From assembly GCF_002127325.2 (NCBI RefSeq), contig NC_035443.2, forward strand, positions 118,416,251 through 118,480,250: DNA of 64,000 bases. Direction: 5' to 3'. Both the position numbers and the translations under genes were made by a program. The notes beneath the pieces are model-generated. The model was not told the origin of the DNA and did not search any database. It saw only the letters and a program-made list of their open reading frames with translations. The DNA comes from Helianthus annuus. Lineage: Eukaryota; Streptophyta; Magnoliopsida; Asterales; Asteraceae. Each line of letters begins with the position of its first letter. Position 1 is the first letter of the stretch. This document shows, in pieces, positions 56,618-64,000 of this stretch.

Positions 56618-57836
56618 ATAAGATATGTCAGAAACTAAAGGTTTATGCAATTTATAGCAAATCAACTAATTACAATCACTAGAACTTTTCACAAGATAAA
56701 GTTCTTTTGCAAACGACTAATCTGATGATCATCGAACAGAAAACACAAGACCCCACAAATAACATATGAGATCCACTTTAAGAAACCCTAGACACAACTT
56801 ACTGAACTGTGTGAATTATTGGAGAGTTATAACAAGTGAGATCCACAACCCTTTTATATAAGGACTTCAACAACCACTATTTTGCAACACTTTTTAGCTC
56901 ACGAACCTTCTGACTCACGAACTCAGCCCAATCCAAGACTTCAAGCCCATAGAGCAAATGACTTTCAAATTATTGACCCTCACAAGAAGAAACACATATC
57001 AGCATTAGTAAGATATTAGAATTAATAAAATTTTATATACAAAATAAGACTAAAGATATTAGAATTAATAAAATTTTATTCAAATTATTGACCCTCACTT
57101 GAGCAACAGATCCAACTCCAATAGTTTTTATGACCCAAATGTTGGAGCTAGCCCAAAAATTCAGGAGTATTCCAAAAACATTTTTTGGGGATCAGGGGTA
57201 TCTTTTATGAGCATCTTAAGTCATTTACACACCTCCAATGTGAAGGTGCCCTTAAAAATGTCAAATACATTGTTTTCTACATGAGCTTCTAAACAGATAA
57301 AAACTTCATTGATTAATAAAACCAAAAAAAATTCAAAAGAGGGATCAGATTTCTGGCTTGGATTCTCCTTAAAAAGAAGAAAATAAAATAGCGCACAATA
57401 TAATCAGCTTCGATCATCTGGGGAAATAATCATCACTTCCATCTTTCATTCCAACTGTTTCATATAAAACTTAAATAACAAACTTTTAATCCGTCTAAAG
57501 CAACAGATCCAAAAAATAAATGAAACAAATCACAAATGTAATTCTAAAAAACTCAAAAGGTAAAAGACAAACCAACCATTAATCAGATAATTGTAGTCTG
57601 GAAGTATTTATCAATCGACATCATATTTTCCGACAACTTTCTCATCACCTTAATGGCATCTAAACTACATTGTATTCATGAGTTAAAAAAATAGAATATA
57701 TTTAGAGTGCTCAGAAGGATCCATTGGTTGTTTCTAATCATGAATCGAAAACTCAAGCTTCGTTCATAAAATAGGTAGATTTCAACATCATTGCACCTCT
57801 AAATCATTCAAAAAACTAGAAATGCAAGTCTAAAAC
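56618..57836. repeat. Tandem-duplicated unit, copy A, right part
   Basis: The part 57330-57836 matches 58855-59370 closely and in order. Together with 35650-36475 it forms copy A, now separated by the Tat element. Other stretches are AT-rich. Confidence 0.65.
57590..57680 (-). other. Exon-like segment in copy A (unrecognised)
   Basis: The minus strand, after a pyrimidine-rich stretch and AATGTAG, reads LDAIKVMRKLSENMMSIDKY then FQTTII and a TGA. The equivalent in copy B differs by one residue (Ile to Phe). It looks like a last coding exon with its 3' UTR; the gene was not identified. Confidence 0.4.
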
Positions 57837-57916
57837 CCATGCTAATAAACACAACTGTGAATGAGGTTCATCTCCAAATCAGACCGAGAACTGATTTTTT
57901 AACCGTGTTATTTAAA

Positions 57917-59370
57917 AAAATGGGGTGTTGATCCAGAAGGAAGAGCTACCGAACATTTGGTCAAAGACAACAGGAGAACCGGTTCACGCGCCTCAAACAG
58001 TCGAATGGTAAGCTGGTATTGTTGGTTGCTGCTCTGGTTAAGTCAGCTCATACGCCATCCCACCTTGGTAAGGATGGAAACAGATACTCCAATTGGCTTC
58101 CAGTTTATATAGCTCGAAGCCATCAGCCAGCGGTCTCTCTCTCAAGGACTTCCTCTCTCCCACAGAGGCGGGCTTTTATTATTTATACCATGGATCCTCC
58201 AAACAAATACCTGCAAAGACTGAAAGGAGCCGTGAACCTTTAGTAGCCCGAAACGATTCTCTTTGGTTACTTGACCATACAACCATAACTAGTCCCCTTT
58301 AAATGAACCTTCTAACCCATCTTAATGCCCCCACTTGGGTCACAGACTCGCATGACTGAGTCCAGCGATTTAGAAAACTGACACATGTTTATAAACACTA
58401 ATAATTTCTTTTCCCAAGGCGATGTGGGACAACACCCACTTGGAGTTTACAAAAGAATAATAATAAACACATATGGTATATGGTGTGGGAATAAACTATT
58501 GTAAGAAGTTAAATATAATATTGTTGGAATTTGGATAAGAAAAAAGGGTACATAATCAAACTCATTTAAGATCACAAGCCGAGTCAAGCTTGATAAGTAA
58601 AGCTGGGATCTAGGCTCGTTTATTAAACAAACTTAATAAATTTAGCAACCTCATCTTAAATATTTCAAAAATGGGTTGACTAGTCTACAACCCTAAGCTT
58701 GATTGAAGAAGCCTACTGTAGCGTGGCATGTGAGCTTATGTTCAATGTGCTTAACTTATACTTTAATTAACCCCTTTGTCAGGCGAATCTTATTGTTAAG
58801 TCGAGTCATGAACCTGCTAAGTGCTAAACTCATAAAACCAGAATAATTGATTAATAAAAATCAAAAGATGGATCAGATTTCTGGCTTGGATTCTTCCTAA
58901 AGAAAGAATGTAAAAATAGCGCACAGTATAATCAGCTTCGGTCATCTGGGGAAATAATCATCACTTCCATCTTTCGTTCCTTAAAACCGTGTCATGTAAA
59001 CTAAAAAAATAAAATTCACTGCGTCTAAAGCAACAAAAAAAAGAGCAACAGCAGCCAAAAAAAAAAAAAAATGAAAACTAATAGCAATTAAAATTCTAAA
59101 AAAAAAATGTCAAAAGGTGGAAAACGAATCATCCATTAATCAGATAATTGTAGTCTGGAAGTATTTATCAATCGACATCATATTTTCCGACAACTTTCTC
59201 ATCACCTTAAAGGCATCTAAACTACATTGTATCGACATGAACTAATAATAAATAAATAGAATGAAAGTAGAGTGCTCAGAAGGATCCATTGGTTGTTTCT
59301 AATCATGAAGATAAAACTCAAGTTTTCCTTCATAAAATAGGTAGATTTCAACATCATTGCACCTCTAAAT
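57917..59370. repeat. Tandem-duplicated unit, copy B
   Basis: Contains 57917-58470 (like 35655-36180) and 58855-59370 (like 57330-57836) in the same order. The middle (58490-58855) shows no gene and no match to copy A by eye. Confidence 0.6.
59152..59235 (-). other. Exon-like segment in copy B (unrecognised)
   Basis: The minus strand reads LDAFKVMRKLSENMMSIDKY then FQTTII and a stop. Upstream, CNDVEIYLFYE is also kept between the two copies. The nearby UTR-like DNA is more diverged than this segment. Confidence 0.4.
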
Positions 59371-59935
59371 CGTTAAGAAAAAAATTAAGATGTTTTTAAT
59401 ACAGAGAGATTAAGGATGCCTGCAAATTGGTCCATTTTGAAGTCAACTGCGCTAGAGTGTATTTATGGCGGAATATTAGGGTTTTAGGGTTTGTTGTATA
59501 TATGGGATGCGGCGGGAGTATATGAAAGAGGGAAGGGGAAAATGTACAGGTTATGGCCTTCAAATGTTAATATTTTGCATTATTCATCCCTCAATTATGA
59601 TTGCATTTCAATCCAAATTTTCTGCTAATCTATTCAAAGTTAATATTTTGCATTATTCACCCTCACGCGTCATTGATGTATATGGTCCGGTTTGGATGGT
59701 TTAATGTTTACATCTCAAACCGTGAGATAGACCATTAGTAAAGGTTTCTGTTTATGGAAACCGAAACCAAACCTTTAAAAATTTAAATCAAACTAAATCG
59801 AATCATTACTAATGGTTTGGTTCCGGATTAATTTCTCGGGTAGAACTGATCAGACTTTTATAAAAAAAAGGCATCAAATACTAAAAAAATTTAGACTAGT
59901 CAATGAAAATGAAGTAACATTCCCCTTTTTTTCCA
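59371..59935. other. Intergenic, no supported gene
   Basis: AT-rich DNA with short chance ORFs and a repeated TTAATATTTTGCATTATTCA word (59566 and 59640). Confidence 0.4.
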
Positions 59936-60450
59936 TTCAATTCCCTCTCTTACCCTACGTCACAAACACCGCCCATCACCACCACCATCTGCCACCATCA
60001 CCACTTGCCATCGTCACCACCCACCACCATCCTCCGCCGACCACCACCACCATCCTCTGCTGCTACCACTCGCTACCGTCGACCACCACCCACCGTCGTC
60101 GCCGCCGCCACCGCCACCACCATCGACCACCATCGCCGCCACCCGCCACCCGACCACTACCGCCACCCTCCACGGACCACTACCACCATCTTCCACGGCC
60201 ACCACCCGCTACCGTCGACCACCACCACCACCCACCGTCATCGCCACGACCACCACCCGTCGCCAACACCATCGCCGCCACCCGCCACCGCTGACCACCG
60301 CCAACCCCAACTATTTACGTCGCCACCGCTAACAACCTTCACCCACCGACCACCGCCACCCACCGCCGCTACCACTGACCACTGCCACCCATCCCTGCCA
60401 CCGCCACTAGCCGCCACCGATCTCCGCCTCCACCCATCGCCGATTTAGTT
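59936..60450 (+). repeat. CCACCA/CCGCCA simple-sequence block
   Basis: About 500 bp of imperfect CAC and CGC trinucleotides on the plus strand. ORFs on both strands encode only His/Pro/Thr or Gly/Val/Trp runs and are not genes. A similar block lies at 61200-61430. Confidence 0.8.
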
Positions 60451-61040
60451 CATTCCTCTTTTCTTACCTACCAAACAACACAAGGTAATGATTTATTCCT
60501 TTCCTGCATGGTAACCAAACAAGACTATGTAATGTAATGATCCATTTCATTCCTTTGTTCATTCCATTATCTTGTCCATTCCATTACCTCATAATTCTTT
60601 TAAGCCTAACAACGGGTCAATGTAAATGAAATAACAGTTGGGATCAAGAATTGATAAGTTTTTATAAGCCTAATTTTTTATTCTTTTAACTCTTCAAAAG
60701 CATGTGTATTATATAAATTTTATTGAAAACGTATATCGTGCCGCTATCGTATCAAACGGAAAACCGACCGAGCAACATCGCCACATCGGTATCGGTAATG
60801 GTATATTTTTATGGTTTTCGGTTTTTCTTTTTCCCAATTAAAAAGAAAAGGGGTTTCTAAACCCGAAGATTCTTGTTATTGGATTTAAATATGCAGACTC
60901 GATAAGTCATTGCTGTTGACCGAGCTATGAGCCGTAAGAGTTACACTTTGGGGAACAAACATCAAATCCACTTAACTTGATTAACTGGTGTTCACGGACA
61001 AGTAACAGAACAACATATATAAGAGAATCTAGAGTTAAGG
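60451..61040. other. Spacer with ATTCCATT-rich element end
   Basis: CATTCCATTACC-type words at 60530-60600 resemble the end of a MITE-like family whose other end may be at 61044-61160 (TGTTTGGCATGAAGGAATG). No gene. Confidence 0.35.
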
Positions 61041-61199
61041 TAGTGTTTGGCATGAAGGAATGAAAAGCGGAATCGAATGGAGCATTACGAGGGAATGAAG
61101 AAAAGGGTGTTTGGTTGGTCAATGGAATGGAATCACCCATTCCATAAGGCATTCCATTCCCTCAAAAACATTCCATCCATGCCCCATTTTTTTCATTAC

Positions 61200-61432
61200 A
61201 TCCCCTCTTGCACCATTCATCAACAACACCACAACCCACCACCTTCTCCACTAACCAACGCAACCACCACCGGCCACACACCACCAACGCCATCGCCGCC
61301 TCCACCAGCAACCCGAGAATCACCGCCATCGGCTCCGTCGCCACCAACCACCACCGCTGCCAACGCCACTCGCTGCCTCCACCCACCACCACCGTCGACC
61401 CCACAACCACCGCCACCACTACCAACCATGAA
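61200..61432 (+). repeat. Second CCACCA simple-sequence block
   Basis: Same composition as 59936-60450. It directly abuts the Tat fragment that begins at 61436. Confidence 0.75.
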
Positions 61433-61435
61433 CAT

Positions 61436-62245
61436 GACTTCTTCCATCCTTGAGTTCTTTCCATCAGACAGTAGCACCGGGAAAGATATCTGGCCAAGAG
61501 GAAAGACGACCTCATTGTAGAAACTGGTGAGTGGGTAATCCACCGGCTCTAAGCACGCCTTATCTTAAAGGTCCAGTTGATTGAAACATTTCTCATATAT
61601 GATGTCCGCGGTGCTTCCTGGGTCTATAAAAATGTAGTCAGTCTGGTAGTGGCCAAATACACCAGGAATGACTATTGGTCTTCTTTCTCTCGGACCACCT
61701 CGTACCACTGGAAAGACAACTTGCCTCTCGCGCCAGGAGTTATCCTGGGCGCGCTTGTTGTAATTTTTTCTCGGTCTTCTCTGACCTCTTTGGATAATGT
61801 GTGTTTCCAGCTTTCGAAGTTTCTGGTTATCTGGACCCTCTTCCCTTCTTTGGATTTGACAATTGTCTTTTTCCCCCTTTGACTAAATGGCCTATGTCTT
61901 TGTGGAATTCACAAAAGAGATTTGGGTCTTGCCCTCTTTTGTTTCGCATCTGCAATGGAGGTTTAAATTGATGGTTTTCAGTTGACAGGACTTCAGAAAG
62001 GGTTTTTTTCAGAGGTGTCCAATGTTTTTCTCTATTTCTTTCTTGACTTCTTTGCGGTAGCTGATTTGATTGATGGTCGCTCGGGCATCTTCAGCTGGTG
62101 GGCTTCTTTCTTTATAGCCAGATGCTTTCCAGGGTTGGCCCTTGCCCTTCTTGTTACGTCTATCGTTGGCATGCTGACTATAGTTATACTGATGGCTGTC
62201 GTCGTCGGTCAGTTGCTTGTCTGTTCCCGCAATAGTTTCGCTGCT
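61436..62245 (-). pseudogene. Second Tat element: gag C-terminus and protease remnant
   Basis: The minus strand, with several shifts and stops, gives a zinc-knuckle-like FCEFHKDIGH, then DYIFIDPGSTADIIYEKCFN (protease region of Tat type) and LEPVDYPLTSFYNEVVFPLG. It ends abruptly at the simple-sequence block. It continues gag 62686-62246 and is decayed. Confidence 0.75.
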
Positions 62246-62695
62246 TCAATGAAAGTATGCCAATATTTGGGACCTCCATCTTTTCCTTTGACCCTTTTTT
62301 ATTAGGTCATCACATTTAACAGCTCTCATGAAATGCGTGCGCATCATCTTTTCTCCCACATCTCCGATTTCCAGACATTCATTGTTGTATGTGGTGATAA
62401 AGTCTTCAATGCTTTCGTGATCTTTCCTCCAGATGTTTAAGCAATCTGCTGGATCTCTGGTGTGCATGCGCTGTTGGGAAAAGTGTGCTAGAAACTTGTG
62501 TTGAAAGTCCATCCAGGACTTGATATTTCCTTCTGGTAAACTGTCAAACCATGCGCGCGCCGCGCCCACGAAGGTTTGCACAAACAGATGACACCAATTG
62601 GGTAATGACCAACCACCTACCACCCCTGCGCTGGTGAAAACTTGGAGGTAGTCATCCGGATCTGTTAAGCCATTGTACTTACCCACATTGTGTGC
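62246..62695 (-). pseudogene. Second Tat element: gag core fragment
   Basis: An open frame of 146 codons from 62686: VGKYNGLTDPDDYLQVF, WCHLFVQTFVGAARAWFDSL, FQHKFLAHFSQQRMHTRDPA and then SIEDFITTYNNECLEI, the Tat/Athila gag core. It resembles the gag at 37700-38200 but is clearly another family. The N-terminus is missing at a junction near 62695 with a plus-strand retroelement. Confidence 0.85.
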
Positions 62696-63150
62696 TTCTT
62701 GATGAACTATTTCAACTAGAAGATCTAATTCTTAATTGGTTAAAAGAACTTAGGATGGATTTTTGTGATCCATCTCAAGACGATACCAAAGAAGAATTAT
62801 TGGGATCGCATTCAAACAACTCAAATATTCCCGATGATACCTCCAACACTAGCGAGGACTTGATCGATAGTCGTACCTGTGCCGATTGTGCCGTGAAGGA
62901 CTCTCCATCGACTTTGTTCGGTGCATACATAGACCTGAGCGATTTGGCATACACCTTCTTTAACGAGAGCCCTGAAAAGGGTTGGACTTGTCCACCTACA
63001 TATAGCATAGAAATCACCCTCACCGACAACCTCTTGCGTTCTCGTCTTAGTCTGGAGCAATTAAGGCATCTTAGGCACTTTGGGGTTGTCCCATCGAGTA
63101 AGGAACCACCCGATACGAATAAATTCCTTAAAAAGAGACAAACTTCATAA
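62692..63150 (+). pseudogene. 3' end of an unrecognised retroelement-like ORF
   Basis: The frame enters from the junction without an ATG (first ATG at 62755) and runs to TAA at 63148-63150. It contains AYIDLSDLAYTFFNESPEKG and TCPPTYSIEITLTDNLLRSR, and an acidic first half. No known catalytic motif is visible. Its place just before an LTR-like promoter region suggests the C-terminus of a retroelement polyprotein or accessory ORF. It is 5'-truncated. Confidence 0.45.
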
Positions 63151-63710
63151 AACAGCCTTTTGACACGGGGCCGTGCCCAGCCAACGCGCCCCCGTGCCCA
63201 CCAGAAAGATTCCCTTCTGACTTTCTGTCAGAATACGGACAAAGTGTGTCAGGATCTTGCCTGCACACGGGGCCGTGTCCAGCTTGCTGTCGTTTTCTAT
63301 AAATGCAGCCAAAAATCCTGCACATTTAGACCATCCAGGGGCAGAGATTTGAGAGAATCTTCTCACATACCATCCTAGGTAGTTGCAAAAAGAAGGTTCT
63401 AACAACTATCTTGTCCTTTCCTCTTTTATCCATTTCCTTCTTCTTCATCATTCTTGCTCCAAAACCTCCATTAAAGCTTAAGATTTCAAGCTTTATTGTG
63501 ATGTTTGTTGGGTTTTGTTCAAGGAATCTTGTTAAAAATAAGTTGTATACCGTTGTTTTAAGTTATTATTACCCAAAAATGCTTCAAATCGGAAAAATAA
63601 CTTGAAACTTTGAGATTCCTTGTTCCAAAAATCTGCAGAAAGGTGAACACGGGGCCGTGTCCAAGGTACTGTTTCATCAAAATAAGCTATTTCTGGTTTG
63701 TTTTCGTAGA
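63150..63710 (+). promoter_or_regulatory. LTR/leader-like region with TATA box and GC palindromes
   Basis: TATAAATGCAG at 63297-63307 follows two ACACGGGGCCGTG palindromes (63162 and 63263) and a third lies at 63648. A gag-like ORF starts at 63711. LTR borders were not found. Confidence 0.45.
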
Positions 63711-64000
63711 ATGTCAAGTCAAAACAGTGGAACATCTTCTGCACATTCCAGAAACAGTCGAAGGGAGAGAAGGTCTTAGATTGAAGCTACTCTTGTACGC
63801 TACGTCATGGCACTACGGGAAGCTCTTGATGAGATGACTTCGATAGAGTAGGTCCTAATAGACCGTATAAATTATCTTACGGTGGGGCTGGAAAACAGTT
63901 TTCAAGAAATTAACCTCTTGCACCAGAGGTTAAACATTCTTGTAACACCTCCCATGGAACCAATCCTCCCTCAACAGGATTGGAACCTAGCACTTGGAGT
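63711..64000 (+). pseudogene. Gag-like ORF, 5' part, runs off the window
   Basis: ATG at 63711 reads MSSQNSGTSSAHSRNSRRER, then a TAG at 63777-63779. It goes on in the same frame with IEATLVRYVMALREALDEMT, a TAG near 63849, and VGLENSFQEINLLHQRLN to PILPQQDWNLALG at the window end. The helical middle part and basic start suit a gypsy (Athila-like) gag N-terminus. The two stops mean it is not functional. The assignment is tentative because the core gag domain lies outside the window. Confidence 0.5.

Noticed and set aside
59812..60448. Long His/Pro/Thr-rich ORFs on both strands
   Set aside because: They come from CCACCA/CCGCCA simple sequence, are open in several frames at once and have no domain.
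61077..61543. Pro/Thr- and Gly/Val-rich ORFs
   Set aside because: Same simple-sequence effect. Only the minus-strand part from 61436 onward carries recognisable Tat coding similarity.

Overview
The window reads as repeat-dense nuclear DNA of a flowering plant. The evidence is chromoviral Ty3/gypsy elements primed by initiator-Met tRNA, a Tat-lineage gypsy element with a second RNase H and an antisense gene, Athila-like and Copia remnants, CACTA, Mutator-like, Harbinger and Helitron-type DNA elements, and a CC-type glutaredoxin, a class found in land plants. The retroelement style resembles Asteraceae; that is an impression from familiarity, not a computed result. No rRNA gene, tRNA gene or CRISPR array was seen. 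One intact host gene stands out: the glutaredoxin at 19450-19752 (minus).

Layout. 1-1080: Athila-like debris with a broken minus-strand ORF. 1084-1350 and 9720-9811: two halves of an old Copia-type LTR, split by a young, complete chromovirus at 1351-9714 (minus, TSD GAAAC, two frameshifts in pol). 9812-11190: Copia leader-like DNA and a broken Copia gag. 11193-17390: two diverged, adjacent copies of a long non-coding LTR-like repeat (minus). 17400-19440: AT-rich DNA, an ATTACGCATG array and a fold-back element. 19450-19866: glutaredoxin and its promoter. 19870-23400: intergenic, no supported gene. 23419-24700: a Pack-MULE with a captured AN1 zinc-finger fragment. 24925-25790: a LINE remnant. 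26396-28076: Helitron-like DNA. 28163-35539: a non-autonomous CACTA element carrying fragments of three host genes (CUL3-like, RPL7-like, ICln-like). 35650-36475 plus 56618-57836, and 57917-59370: two copies of a tandem duplication. The first copy is split by a Tat element at 36476-56617 (TSD ATAAG), itself split by a second chromovirus at 40732-50464 (TSD TCCAG). 59800-61435: CCACCA-rich simple sequence. 61436-62690: a second Tat gag/protease fragment (minus). 62692-64000: the end of an unrecognised ORF, an LTR-like promoter region and a broken gag-like ORF running off the window.

How the parts relate. Almost nothing here works together as a pathway; the window is a record of insertions into insertions. 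By-eye LTR differences order the complete elements: chromovirus 1 (4 differences in 1639 bp), chromovirus 2 (9 plus a poly-A change in about 2306 bp), Tat (about 25 in about 680 bp). All three are disabled. The most notable observations are the multi-gene capture in the CACTA element, including a CUL3/RPL7 chimeric exon; the AN1 capture in the MULE; covarying hairpin pairs in the leader of chromovirus 1 and in the LTRs of chromovirus 2; and an Asp-to-Asn change in the RT catalytic box of chromovirus 2.
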